A DNA stretch of 64,000 nt from Guyanagaster necrorhizus (GCF_019112545.1 NW_025064889.1:1409893-1473892); one strand, 5' to 3'. Shown: positions 1-11,961, counted from the stretch's first letter. Translations and numbers: made by a program. The notes: generated from the letters alone by a model not told the origin.

Positions 1-1686
1 AAATACTAGCTCTGTAGGAGCTGTAGAATAAGGAGTTCATTCTTTCTGGCCTTACCAGCCTGGAGTCTACCCTGTGCATCACCGAGAATTTCCAACAGTA
101 TGGTGAGCTTGGGAATCTGAAAGTAGGTTGGTAGAAGAAAGGATGTAGTATGACATGGTTTTTGTTTTTGGATGCCAATTTGTGATGTTGAGGGCAGGCC
201 TATTTTTGTAAATATTGGGATTTTCTGAACTGGCTTTTTCCCAAACCAACACTTTGGTGATTTGCACATATACTCAAGCTTTCTGCTGAGGTGGCTGGTA
301 TTTGAGTCTGTGGTTTGCATGAATGATTGGACTTAATGGTGGTGAGATGTTAAGGTCACTGCTGATGTAACAATGGAAACTGTCTGAGCTTGTTTCTTTG
401 GATAAGATGGTGAGTAATTCTTGACTATCTCTATATAAACCTCATTTTTGCATCATTCTAGAGAGATATTGAAGTCATAGTTCAAATGACCTTGAACAGT
501 GATATGCATACAGTGGACAATCCCCATGATGTGAGATGAAGAATTTACTCAGAGTCCAAATATAATATCTCCTTGATATTGTATCTATATCATGCAGTCA
601 GTTTTTGTACAAGTATCAGAGTCATGTTTCTTGATACATGATCCACTAGTTATATGAAGCTCTGCACTGTCTGCTGGTCAGTGCTATTGAACATATTCTT
701 AGTGACAATGTGAATGGATATAGATAAGGAAACCCAAGCTACAAATGTGCAACTTCAGTAGGTGGTTATTTGTCATTTCTTATATCATTCCACATCTTAT
801 CACAGATGCTACTCTATCTGGTCAATGCATTGTGCAACCAAAGGAGACAGAAATGAAGACTTCAGGACCACTCATGTCACTCAGATAGTCCCAGCTACAG
901 CCTTCACTGTCCAATCTCATCATGTCTTTGCCAATCCTGTCTTTCACCAATATACATGTTTTCCTATTAACTGTCTGTTCAGATGAATGCTTCAGTCTGT
1001 ATGAGGATAACAATACCTTCTGAGGTGCTATTGATGATCATGAAGCTGGTGAAGGAGTATACTCCAGAGGAATGCAGAAAGCATTTGGCACATTCCTCTA
1101 TGGTGATGAAATCAGTGATGGGTTTGTATCTTGCTGGTGCTCCCTCCTATTGTACTAGATCTTCTTATTAAGCTATCACCTTGCTGTTGTGTGTTATATC
1201 CCCTTTGGATCAGAGGTTCATCTTTTTCACCTTAATCAAGGCTGACTAACCATGATAGTACTGTAGAATCTCATTATGATGCTTTTGGATATATCTGACT
1301 TTAATTTTATGGATTCCATGGATATTCTCTGAGTATGGCAGTGTATTTGCAACCTGTGAGATATTGCTTGGGATTTCATTGAGCTGAACAAGACCACACA
1401 TAATAAAGTCAAAAATATATTTTCTCTGTAAGTTTTTCATACTGGAAGGCAGAGTCAGGTCATGAAACTTTCAGCAGTTAAAAAAAAGGCCTCAATAATG
1501 TCTCAATCCATGACAAAGAGTAGCTTTGACCACCTCAGTCATGAGAATCTACAAGTATATGACTTGCTCTGTCTTGATAGGCTGATCAATTTCTCTTCTG
1601 AACTGGATTGAATGTCATTGATAGTGAGCATACAATGGATGGCCTGTTTCTTCTCCAGTATTCAAGATACCTTTGGATCTGAATTC
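1..1686. other. AT-rich, CpG-poor sequence with no assignable gene
   Basis: I see no gene I can name here. Short open stretches exist on both strands, the longest about 104 codons at 6-320 on the minus strand, but none carries a motif I trust. The base composition and near absence of CpG match the decayed retroelements further right, so this is most likely older transposon debris. A minus-strand stretch around 820-1130 has a Cys-x2-Cys followed by a Ser-Asp-x-Ser-Gly-Pro motif that faintly recalls a copia integrase start, but the match is too weak to annotate. Confidence 0.5.
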
Positions 1687-1927
1687 TGTTGGGAAACAAG
1701 CTAATGACTTGGTCACAGATATGATCTGAATCTTTTAGTTATTGGTATCTCAACATATACTTATGTGTCTGTTCTTGTAGTTTCTCTTTTCTCTTCTTAT
1801 GAACTATTTTAGTTTACTCTTTGAATGCACTAAAAGACTTGGAGAGATATAAAAGCCTCAAAGTTATACTAGATTTTATATAGAATATTCACTTTACTTC
1901 TACTCTTACAATTATAAGCTGCTAACA
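1687..1927 (+). repeat. Probable 5' LTR of Copia-2
   Basis: This 241-bp stretch starts TGTTGGG and ends CTAACA, as copia LTRs do, and contains a TATA-like GATATAAAAG near 1845. It is followed directly by a primer-binding-like sequence (GTTATGGGCC) of the same kind as follows the proven LTR of Copia-1. No second copy was found, so the LTR call rests on termini, TATA box and position before a copia gag. Confidence 0.6.
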
Positions 1928-1928
1928 A

Positions 1929-1949
1929 GTTATGGGCCTTGGCTATAAC
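1929..1949 (+). promoter_or_regulatory. Copia-2 primer binding site in a hairpin
   Basis: GTTATGGGCC resembles the complement of the anticodon stem-loop of initiator methionine tRNA, the half-tRNA priming site known for copia elements. The segment also forms an inverted repeat: GTTATGG at 1929-1935 against CTATAAC at 1943-1949, with one G-T pair. Confidence 0.5.
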
Positions 1950-2012
1950 TGAACTACCATCCAAATACTTGGACTCACAGTTGCACTAACATCTCTATAA
2001 CCTCTCCCAACA

Positions 2013-4025
2013 ATGTCCACAAACATCCACTCATCTACTACCAAAATTGATGAATACTTTGCCAAGCTTTCTGCATGCAAGGCTGATGGCACAAACTGGA
2101 TCTTCTTTAGAGACCAGTTTCTCTACACATCTGATAGCACTGGTCTTGCAGACTATTATGAGAATGTACCCCTTAGTACTGTAACCATGCCAATAGCACC
2201 ACCAGTAGTGTGTTGGCACACATACAATGTAAGTATGCCACTAAAAACTGTATTATTGGAATTTTACTATTGTTTTTATTTCATCATGCTTATTCTAGAT
2301 GACAATGTAATAATGCCATCCAGTTTGCTACAGTGTATAAGTAGTGTACTCTCTACCCAGCTACCTCAGTCCTTCTACAACTTACTCTAAAGACTGACAT
2401 ATGCAATTCTCTTCATTTTACACCATATCTATTATACTTATATCATCTGTAGAACATCTTTCTACAGACTGCATACCTATAAAGAGGTCAGATTCTAATA
2501 GGTTATAGGTTTGCTGCCATCTCACATCAATTAGATGAGACATTAGAACCTGAGCTTAACTGCTAATTTTTTCTGTCATATGATGACAGCCAAAATATTC
2601 TCAAAACCATCTGTCCCTCTCATCTGCATTCAGACTGCTCTTTTCACTGGCAATATTCTGGATAAGGAGAAAAATAATTGGTGCTCATAAAGCTAAGATA
2701 TTCTTGACCTTCTTGCTCTATCTAGTGGCCTTGACTGCCATCTCTTTGGCATCTAAGAACCCTTCAATCCTGACAAGAAACCTATCACAGCTTAGAACTG
2801 GTCAACAAATGATCATGCAGTCATTAGTTTCATCTGAATGAAATGCCACTCTGATAAAAATGAATACATATCTATCCTGAACTCTATACTGGCTAAAGAA
2901 GTCTGAAAATCACTGTCTAATCACTATAAGTAGAAAGACCCTATAGTCTAAATAAATCTGATCCAGAAAGCTCTTGCCATCTGATACATGCATCAAGAAT
3001 ATCTTGCCACTATGACTGCTTGCCTATCTGAACTGAACACCAGAATTTGAAATATAAGCCAGCCTATGACTGACCTGTTTCTTTGTATCCTGATGCTGAA
3101 TGCTATGTTCAGAGATCTGCTATCTGTATGAATGTCAATAGCACAGACTATTAACAGGTCTATAAAGGAGGATCCTGTCAAATCTTCTGACATTCACCAA
3201 GACTTTAACACTCAGCAGCAATTGTTTGATATGGATGATAAAGTCACTAAGAATGTAGCTTTGGCAGCTACCTTATGCAATGCTTTTTATACACCTCTGA
3301 GTTGCATCAACCTCTCTTGCCTATCACCAAAGGGCCACACCATCTCTTATTGTATTGCTGATAGAGGTGGGATAGCTGAAAAGATGATTGAGAGATCCAA
3401 AGCTGTCAAGCAACAGAATCATAAAACCAAGAGGAAAGAAGAGAGCAAACCAGCTGAAAAGAAAGGTCACCTCACAATTCTTAAAGACCCTATCTATGGC
3501 ACTGCTTAGCTTCTTAATTCCACTACTGGTAACATCACATCTTTGGTTCTCTACAATAGCTTTGATACATTAAAATTTTCTGAATTATTGTCTGATGCTA
3601 TCATCACTTTCTTTCTGTCTCTGATAGACTACCCCTTCTTTCTTGACACTGGCATCATAGTACATATCACTCTGGACTATGGAGATTTCCTTATGTTGAA
3701 ACCTATTTCACTCTGTTTTGTCCAAGGCATTGGCAGTTCAACTATCACAATCTTTGGGATTGGAACAGTTAAACTTCATATCAATAAGTGCATCATAATA
3801 ACCTTGCAGAATGAACTATACATACTTAATACCACTATATGGCTGATATCTGTCTCCACCCTCACTCCAGACTCCAGATTATCTACTCACTTTAATGACA
3901 AATTATGCTGGCTAACCAGTCTGAATGATGCTACTATCATAAAAGAGACTCTAAGCTCTATCAGACAACTGTACAGTCTCATCACCTATGAAGATAATGC
4001 TGATAATGAATCAGATATTGTTTGA
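2013..4025 (+). pseudogene. Copia-2 gag-protease (decayed, pol missing)
   Basis: The reading frame starts with an ATG about 85 bases after the proposed LTR and stays in one frame for 2 kb apart from many stops between about 2390 and 3130. The N-terminal part resembles copia Gag. Around 3310-3380 there is a Cys/His knuckle-like motif (C-L-S-P-K-G-H-T-I-S-Y-C followed by a Gly-rich run), then a Lys/Glu-rich linker. From about 3640 comes an aspartic protease-like domain with FLDTG in the catalytic DSG/DTG position, followed by the usual downstream strand and the connector ending in a NLYSL-like motif (QLYSLI). No integrase, RT or RNase H follows; the frame stays fairly open to about 4190 with unrecognised sequence. 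This is either a truncated or a gag-protease-only copia element. A GTAAGT...TTCTAG stretch at 2229-2298 was considered as an intron and rejected. Confidence 0.6.
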
Positions 4026-4635
4026 TCAAACTCTCTGTAGGCAGAAAACACAAAATCTATTTCAGTAAATGAAACTAAAGCACAGAATCTAAAGGCTGAT
4101 CCAAGCAAGTCTAGTTGTATACCTCCATATGGTGACTAATCTCCAAAGAAGTGTAGTAAAGGGGTAGCTACAGGAGTATAAGACTCTGAGTTATTTACAG
4201 TGATTTACAGTATATATGCAAATTTTTCTATAATAAGAATCTCACATAAGGATCTGGATACTAGATAGTGCAATCTATATGCAGTGTGAACTTTTAATAT
4301 TAAAATCCTATATGTGGTCCTGGTGAGATCTAGAGAAATTGTTAATGTTATCTAGTTACCTTTCAAGTTCTTTTGTTAGATCTAGAAAGTGTGAGAATGA
4401 CATACAAGGGCAGCAGATCCCTTTCATGTTTTTGAGAATGAAGCAAGACAAGTCAATACTTTATGAATTAATAAGTTTGCTAGTATTATATGCAAGCCTC
4501 CAGATAGAGTGTAAGATTGTCAAGATGCTATGACACTCTCAGTCAAAGAGTATTGACCTATATGCAGTCTGTGTAACTGGTTCTATTGGAGGGGATTGTA
4601 CTGGTATACAGTTTAGTATGAGTGTTGAGTAGTCT
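4026..4635. other. Unassigned sequence between Copia-2 and gypsy A1
   Basis: The first 150 bases may continue the Copia-2 frame. The rest shows no coding motif, repeat or LTR terminus. The five bases before the A1 LTR (AGTCT, 4631-4635) would be the target duplication of A1, but the partner end is not present to confirm it. Confidence 0.4.
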
Positions 4636-4844
4636 TATTATATGCATGCTGCTAGCCTCTGCATCATTTCAACCAACCACAAATTTAATCACCAAGTTCC
4701 ATTGGACTCTGCTTATTTTTTATTAACTATTAATTTCATTTTACTATTATCATTTCACATCCATATTTCACATTGTAGTATCTAGACTCTGAAAATGGTA
4801 GTGAACAATTGACATCAGAATCCAATAGACTCCAACTCAAAATT
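4636..4844 (+). repeat. A1 5' LTR, left part
   Basis: This aligns with the first 40% of the A2 LTR read on the minus strand (59210 downward). It starts TATTATATGCATG, where A2 has TGTTATATGCATG, so the terminal TG has become TA. It is cut by Copia-1 after AAATT. With the right part it makes a 500-bp LTR, against 499 bp in A2. Confidence 0.85.
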
Positions 4845-5052
4845 TGTTGGAATAGCAATCCTGAGTGAGTATGAGAATATACTCGAAGATATAATGCCAG
4901 TCAGTGGCAGCTGACTTGGATCATGATCTAGACTTATTTAGTATCTCGTAGAAAGATCTCAAAGTAATACAAAATGTATTTAAGTAGAACATCTCTCTCT
5001 TGAGAGGCTAATTATAATTCTCTGTACTTTACTCTGCTCTCTACTTACAACA
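4845..5052 (+). repeat. Copia-1 5' LTR
   Basis: Starts TGTTGGAATAGC and ends TTACAACA. It carries a TATA-like TGTATTTAAG about 60-70 bp before its end, which could drive transcription. It matches the 3' copy over its full length. Confidence 0.95.
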
Positions 5053-5074
5053 GGTTATGGGCTCTGGCCATAAC
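5053..5074 (+). promoter_or_regulatory. Copia-1 primer binding site with hairpin
   Basis: Directly after the LTR, GGTTATGGGC matches the complement of the initiator tRNA-Met anticodon stem-loop, the priming style known for copia. GTTATGG (5054-5060) and CCATAAC (5068-5074) are perfect inverted repeats, so the site sits in a 7-bp stem. Copia-2 has the same arrangement. Confidence 0.6.
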
Positions 5075-5135
5075 TGAACTTATATTGCTACTCACTTCAC
5101 ACACTTTCATACTTTATGTACACACATAGAACTGC

Positions 5136-8100
5136 ATGGATAGCCAGTCTATGTATAGAATTGACCCCCTTAAGGGCCTGGAAAATTATCTAACATGAAA
5201 AATCAAGATGATCAATATTCTAACTGATTTAGGACTAATTGATTATGCAGATAGAAGCATTCCAGCCCTGGCAGACATGACACTGGTGGCAGATTGGAAG
5301 AAGAGCAATAGGAAGGCTCTTTCAACAATAAGATTGCAGGTTTCTGATGGTCCACTGGTATATATTGCTGGTTCAAAGACTTTGGCAGAAGCCTGGAAAG
5401 CTCTGGAAGATATGTATGAGTCCAGAGGACCCATGGGAATTATCCTTGTCAGAAGAAAATTCTTCAGAGCTCAGTGTGAAGAAGGAGAAAACATAGAGGA
5501 GCATATTAGGACTTTGAGATTCTATCAGGAGAAGCTGGCATCTCTTAAGCAGAAAGTTGAGGAGGAGGACTTCTCTATCACACTGCTTACATCACTTCTG
5601 GAATTATGGAATTCATTTATCTCATCAGTGGATACTGCTGACTTGAAAGATTCTTACAAGTTGATTTCTTGAATTCTTCAAGAGGACATCCAATTAAAGG
5701 AAAAGACTTCTGATCAGACTATGATACTTGCAGCACATGGCAAGAAGTCCAATTCAAAAGTCACATGTTACAGTTGTGGAGAAACTGGTCACATCAGAAC
5801 AAATTGCCTAAATGAGAAGAAGAATTCTAGAAAGTCATAGAAAGGAAAGGAAAAGGGCCAGACTCAGACATATATTGCCAAATCAGACTTAGAAGAAGAT
5901 GACTATGTATTCTGTGCAACAAACATCACACTTACCTCACTCTCAGGAGTATCATGGCTAGAGGACTTTGGCACCACCAGACATATAGTTAAAAATAGAT
6001 TATATTTTTCTGACTATGTTGAAACCCCAGGACATGAAGTCATTGGTGTAGGCAAATCCAAAGGCTTGGAAAGGAGAACTGTCAAGATTAAAATGGTTGA
6101 AGGAGAAAAGATCACTCCAGTCACACTAAAGGAGTGTATCCACTGCCCTGATGCACCATTCAATCTTATGTTGATAGGGTGCATTACAGGTGCTGGATTT
6201 GAACTCAGATTCAAAGAGTCCAGAATAGATATTATCTCACCACATAGTAAGATAATTGGCCATGGAGATAAAATATCAAATCTATACAGTCTTGACATCA
6301 TTGTTCCAGAAATAACTCAGGCCCATGCTATGAAATCAGCCTGATCATGGCAAAAGTGGCACAAAACATTAGATCACTTAAATATGGGATCAGTAAAGAG
6401 ACTATTTAAGAAGAAAATGGTCAAGGGGATGGATATAGATGAGTCAGCCAAGCCTCAGACAGATTGCATAGCTTGCATAAAAGCCAAACATTATATCAAG
6501 CTATTTCCACAGGAAGCTGAAAGAGACTATACTGAAATAGGAGAAATGACATTTTCAGATCTATGGGGGCCAGCCCAAACTCAGAGTATCTATGGTGAAA
6601 GGTATTACATAAGCTTTACAGATAGAAAATCCCAAAGGACAATATTGTATTTTTTGAAGTTAAAGCAAGATATGGAAATTCAAAAGAAAATCCAGCAGTA
6701 TCAAAAATACATCAAAGTCCACAAAGAGAAGGATCTGAAGTTTATGAGGATTGACAATGAAAAGGAATATGTCAATAAAGAGGTAAAGGAATACCTTTAG
6801 AACAATGGCATACAGTTGGAATTGACTGCAGCATACTCCCCATCTCAAAACGGAGTTGCTGAGAGAATAAATCAGACTCTTGTGAAGCATGCATGCACTA
6901 TGCTAGAAGAACATCACTTACCAAAGTTTCTATGGCCTGAGGCAGTGGCATATGCCACATATTTGAAGAACCAATCACTAATCAGGGCTATCAAGAATGA
7001 TTTAACCTCAGAAGAAGTGTTTTAAGGCATAAAACCAGATATTTCAGCACTCCAGGAATTCGGAGTAAAGTGCTGGGTGTTGCAACAAGATAACAAGAGG
7101 TCAAAACTAGACCTAAAGTCAAGGAAATTTATTTTCACAGGTCTTACAGATGAATCCAGGGCCTGGAGATATTATAACCCTCAAACCAGGCAGATTCAGA
7201 CCTTAAAAAATGTTATATTTCCTGAAAACAACACTACAGAGCCTATAGACACTAACTATATAGTCTCCCACTCTTCGTTGCTCAAGGAGGAGTCAGAGAG
7301 CAAAGTCAAGCAGACTCTGAATGAAAATGATGGCATTTCAGATGATTCTGTGAATGCCAGAAATGCTGAACCAAAAGGGGAAACAGCTCCTGATATGTCA
7401 TCAATCAAATCAAAGTTCTCAATATAGCATGGAAAAATGATTAAGCCATATGACAAATTGGCCTGGATCGCATCAAAGACTCAACTGAGTTACTGGACAC
7501 TTTATAATCTAAGTGCACAAGCTGTGAAAACATCAGAACAACAGCATACTTCAGAAGAATCATCTTTGAAAGTCATAAATGTTGCAATAGACTATGCATG
7601 CATTGGGGAAACTGCAGACAACCTCAGTGATGAGCCATTAAGCCTTGAAGAAGCTAAGACAAGGCCAGACTGGCATCATTGAAAGAAAGCAATGGATGAA
7701 GAATACAATCTACTGACTTCTCTAGGCATATGGCAGCTGGAAGAATTACCCAAAGACAGATTGCTTGTGGATTGCAAGTAGACTTACAGATTGAAAAGAG
7801 ATGGTGATGGGAAAATCACCAGGTACAAGGACAGACTTGTTGCAAAAGGATTTTCACAGGTACCTGGCATTGATTTCTTTGAGACATATGCACCTGTTGT
7901 CAGGCTGGACACATTCTGCCTACTCATGGCAATTGCCATCTGAAGAAATCTAATCATTCATAGAATGGATGTTGTTGGAGCTTACTTAAATGGTAAACTC
8001 AATGAATCCATTTACATGACACAGCCACCTGAATATTCAGATGAGAATGAAAAAGTGGCACACCTCAAATTAATGTTGTATGGACTCAAGCAATCTGGTC

Positions 8101-9182
8101 GAGTTTGGAATGACAAATTAAATGCTACATTTTTGGGACTTGGATATATCAGATTGATCAGTGATCAATGTGTGTACATCAGACAAATGGGTTCTGGTCC
8201 CATAATTGTAGCTGTACATATCAATGATATGATATTGCTTGCCCCAGATGATGAAACCATGTCTAAAATAAAAGAAGAGCTTAAGAAGAAGCTAAATGTC
8301 ACAGACATAGGGGAGATTCAATATATATTGGGCATGAAGATAGACAGGAATTGGGACAAAAGCACTATCACTCTATCCTAGAAGGCATATATTCTCAAAG
8401 TACTTGAGCAAATAGGCATGAATGACTGCAAACCAGTCAAAATGCCTATGAACCTGAATGTACAGCTAGAGAAAATTCTGACAGAAGACCCACGAGGTGT
8501 TGATATAGCCATCAGGTAATATTATCATACTGGTGTTGGATCACTAATGTATATGGCCAATAGATTCCAGCCTGACATTGCATATGCTGTCACCAAATTA
8601 AGCAAGTACATGCAGAATCTGACTGCTGAGCATGTCACAGCCTTGAAGCGAGTTTTCCACTATCTGAAGGGAACTCTAGACTTTGGAATCACATATAAAG
8701 AGACTATGAATAAGCTGATACTTTATTTAGACTCAGACTGGGGAGAAGACAGAACAGATAGAAGATCAATATCTGATTATGTCTGTACCTATGCAGAGGG
8801 AGCTGTTACTTGGAGTTCAAAGAAACAGCCCACCATAGCCTTATCCACTATGAAAGCAGAATATATGGCTCTTGCACACACAACCCAGGAAGTAATTTGG
8901 CTATGAGCACTCTTAACTGAATTAGGATTGCCACCTTATGAAGTGATGACTATTTTCATTGACAATCAATCAGCAATCAAATTTGCTGAGAACTCTATAT
9001 TCCATGCATGATTAAAGCATATAGACATATGGCACCACTTTATTCATAAGTGCATGACTTCAAATGAAGTCAAAGTTCAGCACTGTGCATCAGAAGAAAA
9101 CTTAGCAGATATATTCACCAAAGAGCTACCAAGACTATTACATGAGTATTTATCCACAGGTATTCTAGGAACTTGGAATTGA
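5136..9182 (+). pseudogene. Copia-1 gag-pol polyprotein (stops only, no net frameshift)
   Basis: One frame of 1,349 codons runs from ATG 5136 to a TGA just before the 3' LTR. Domains in order: Gag (start reads MDSQSMYRIDPLKGLENY), a CCHC knuckle C-Y-S-C-G-E-T-G-H-I-R-T-N-C near 5768-5809, protease with E-D-F-G at 5961-5972 where D-S-G is expected, pre-integrase HxH/CxxC, integrase with DLWGP and the SPSQNGVAER motif near 6838-6867, RT from about 7740, and RNase H near 8715-9000. The RT active site reads H-I-N-D (8217-8228) instead of Y-V-D-D. Roughly 16 in-frame stops fall where Trp, Gln or Arg is expected (for example C-K-stop-T-Y for C-K-W-T-Y), consistent with C-to-T/G-to-A decay. It would make virus-like particles and copy the element's RNA if intact; this copy cannot. 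Confidence 0.93.
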
Positions 9183-9189
9183 GAGAGTG

Positions 9190-9397
9190 TGTTGGGATAG
9201 CAATCCTAAGTGAGTATGAGAATATACTCGAAGATACAATGCCAGTCAGTGGCAGCTGACTTGAATCATGATCCAGACTTATTTAGTATCTTGTAGAAAG
9301 ATCTTAAAGTAATACAAAATGTATTTAAGTAGAACATCTCTCTCTTGAGAGACTAATCATAATCCTCTGTACATTACTCTGCTCTCTACTTACAACA
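9190..9397 (+). repeat. Copia-1 3' LTR
   Basis: Same length and termini as the 5' copy. It is preceded by a short purine-rich run (GGAATTGAGAGAG, 9176-9188), the probable polypurine tract. It is followed by the AAATT target duplication and then the rest of the A1 LTR. Confidence 0.95.
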
Positions 9398-9402
9398 AAA
9401 TT

Positions 9403-9693
9403 AACTACCAATAGTATATAAACCATGTACAATTATTGTAATTACTCAGTTTAAATATCAACTTGAATAACCATCTACACTTTGTGCGCATTTCAGCTCC
9501 TCTCTATCTCATCTGTTGGATTCCACTTCAAAGAATATCCCTCTTCACATTTCCAACAGAACTCTGTTCTGTCAATCCAGATTTTTGAGCTTCAACTCAA
9601 GAGTGATATTGCTAATAGCTTTATTGATGCTCATGCACTCCACCAATCTCCATGTGTACACTCAAGCTCAAATTGATTGATATGTTCTTAACA
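9403..9693 (+). repeat. A1 5' LTR, right part
   Basis: This continues the LTR after Copia-1 and aligns with A2 LTR sequence to the end TTCTTAACA. A TATATAAA box at 9415-9422 is the likely promoter core. The sequence after the LTR (GTATATTC) has no TGG that would mark a standard tRNA primer site. Confidence 0.85.
9415..9422 (+). promoter_or_regulatory. TATA box in A1 LTR
   Basis: TATATAAA, also present at the matching place in the A2 LTR on the minus strand (near 58981-58990). Confidence 0.5.
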
Positions 9694-9800
9694 GTATATT
9701 CAAATTCAAACCCTTGAATCAAAAATTTTTTATTATATCTACTACATTCACTCAACTTACAGAAGCTGACTCTGCTCAAACCCAGCTCAGCCACTCTAAC

Positions 9801-11115
9801 ATGTTTTTCATGGAAGACATCCTGGCCTCTGTCTCAAAGAAACAACCAGGCCTCTTCAGATTGACCTCCAGCAGAGAATAACTCTTCTATAGGAAAATCT
9901 ACACTCATTCTAGTTTTACTGCCTACCAACCCAACTACAATAATTTTTCTAATCCTTTTAATACTACCAGCATCCCAACCAATAGAGCCTAACAGACTAG
10001 CACAATGTACAGCATCTGAAGTGATCCTGTGATAGACCTCTTATCTCTAAGCAACACACATGAGAATTCAGACAGCTCAGACTTGGAGAGCTAAGATGAA
10101 GAAACTCCTATCTATATTCCTATCTGTTGGAGACCAGGTGGTAATCCATCAAATCCCTTTCCAGATGGACCAAGAGGTTCAGATAGTCCTAATGACCCTG
10201 GCAGCTCTGACAGCCCTGCAGGAAGCAATAACCTAAACTAGCAGGACATGTTCTTAGAATTAATGAACCTGTTATGAGGGGTCTCTGCTTCTCTCAATAA
10301 CTCTAATCCAGCCACTATCCACAGCAAGATCAAGAAACCAGAATTCTTTGATAGTTCTGACTCTCACAAACTAAAAGCCTTTATCATCTCTCTTCAGTTG
10401 AACTTCAATGACAGACCTACTGCATTTATAACAGATGTCTCCATCCTGGCCAGCACTGTGTTCAACTGGTTTAAGCCAGACATCTTTAACTCTAATCTAC
10501 AGAATCTATCAGTCTGGAAATTCTCTTATATAACCTTCTTGGATGAGCTTTATAGCAACTTCAGATATATAATAGAGATCAGATTATAAAGTATATAGTC
10601 TAATTCAATCAGTATGCCTCACAAATCAGGTACAGAGACAACTCCCTCCACTATGCCTTTTATCATGGTCTCTGTAGTTGCATCAAGGATGATATAGCCC
10701 ACTATGGAAAGTCTAACAACCTCTGTAACATGTGCTTCCTTGCCCAAGAACTTGATGCTTGCTACTAGACTCAGAAGACTGAAATTGTCTATGAAAACCA
10801 GGATAATAAGGCCTCTAACAAATCCTCCAACACCAAATCTAAGGAGTCCAACTCTCTTTCCTTAGACTTCAGCTCCACACTAAAATCCATCACTCCTAAA
10901 TTTTATACTGACAAGCTAGACAAAGATAGCTATCTTACTCAGGAAGAAAAAGACTGCTAGCACCAGAACAATCTCTGCATGTTCTGTGAGGTCAAATACA
11001 AGACTGAGGATTGCAACAAATAGAAGATAGTGATCTCCATCAAGAATCATGCAGCTGAAGTAGATACTGCTCCTAAGGAACTGGCTCCAATAGAGTTGAA
11101 AAACTAGAAAGCAAC
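9801..11115 (+). pseudogene. A1 gag (Ty3/gypsy capsid, decayed)
   Basis: This is the Gag of a family A gypsy. A Ser/Asn/Pro-rich N-terminus is followed near 10320-10580 by the retrotransposon Gag core (a K-x-x-x-P-E-F-F-D-G/S-S-D start, then N-W-F-K-P and an F-x-x-E-L-x-x-N-F motif). Near 10965-11025 there is a zinc knuckle of the form N-N-L-C-M-F-C...C, in which the His is replaced by Tyr. The frame changes at least once around 10590 and several stops are present. The start chosen is the first Met of the open stretch and is uncertain. The length matches typical gypsy Gag proteins. Confidence 0.7.
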
Positions 11116-11501
11116 TTTGTTTCCTTTATGTGAGTTCAGAATTGCATTGACTCTATTTATACACCAGAGGTCATTACTCTCAATGCAATATCTCTTTTCA
11201 ACTATTCCTTCCATCTTCCACTTTCAGCAGAATTACTATCTAGTATAGAGCTTAGCAGGTCTTCAGCCTCTATCATTCTGCATTTTTTTACACTTATTAA
11301 TTCTGATTTTAGCCACTACTTTGTTGGCACTAAGTATATAGCTGCCAATGATATTTTTATTAAAACCATCTCTAGTATGCAACTCTGATTATTCAATGGC
11401 TTTGTCAGAAACTGAATATCTTAAATCACAATCATTCTTATTTGTTTCCCTTCTAGAGATATTTTCTCTATTGACTTTTATATCACTTATCTAGATTCAT
11501 C
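11116..11501 (+). pseudogene. A1 pol, protease start, cut by C1 insertion
   Basis: From about 11285 the protein reads L-I-N-S-D-F-S-H in place of the expected L-I-D-S-G-S-S-H of the gypsy aspartic protease, followed by a recognisable stretch to Y-L-D-S-S. It stops exactly at the C1 target duplication TCATC (11497-11501) and resumes at 30463 with C-N-L-V-L-R-Y-N-W, which rejoins the frame. Confidence 0.75.
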
Positions 11502-11961
11502 TGTTATGATTTTTTCCTTTTATCATCTAAATCCCCTATTTATGCTTAGTCAGAGCACTAGAAGCAGATGCTTAGGACCATGGGACAAGGCTTATATCAT
11601 CACAAACAACTGAGTCCATCATTGTTTTCCGATGCAATGATGTTGCCCAATGACATACAATCAACCTTTTATGTATGATAGTGATGCCCTAGGACAAAGA
11701 GCATAATAGACCAGTAACACATAATTAGAATATAGTATTATTAGAAAGACCTTGTACAGTATTTAAATGGCTTGCTCTCACTGATAATCTCCAGCTTTAA
11801 GCTGAAGTTTACTCTATACTATTTCTACTCGAGCCTACCTCTACAATCTTGTCACTGCAAAAACTATAACTCACATTCAGTGAGCTCTGTCATTCCACTT
11901 GAAGTGTGAAATGATGATAGTTCATCACATATTTATAGTCACAAGTAACTTGGGTCTAACA
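11502..11961 (+). repeat. C1 5' LTR
   Basis: 460 bp, starting TGTTATGATT and ending GGGTCTAACA. It carries GTATTTAAATGG as a TATA-like element near 11758. The matching C3 LTR (43241-43697) confirms the family. Confidence 0.93.

Larger units (their letters stand above)
4845..9397 (+). mobile_element. Complete Ty1/copia element Copia-1
   Basis: Two 208-bp LTRs (4845-5052 and 9190-9397) flank one long gag-pol reading frame. Target duplication AAATT is present on both sides (4840-4844 and 9398-9402), inside the A1 5' LTR. The LTRs differ at 11 of 208 positions by hand count (about 95% identity), 10 of them transitions. The element is full length but inactive because of in-frame stops. Confidence 0.96.

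Noticed and set aside
820..1130. Minus-strand similarity to a copia integrase start
   Set aside because: Only a Cys pair and a Ser-Gly-Pro motif in roughly the right order; stops and poor matches elsewhere.
2229..2298. Possible intron in Copia-2 gag (GTAAGT ... TTCTAG)
   Set aside because: The frame is open straight through it, and removing the 70 bases would shift into a frame with immediate stops.
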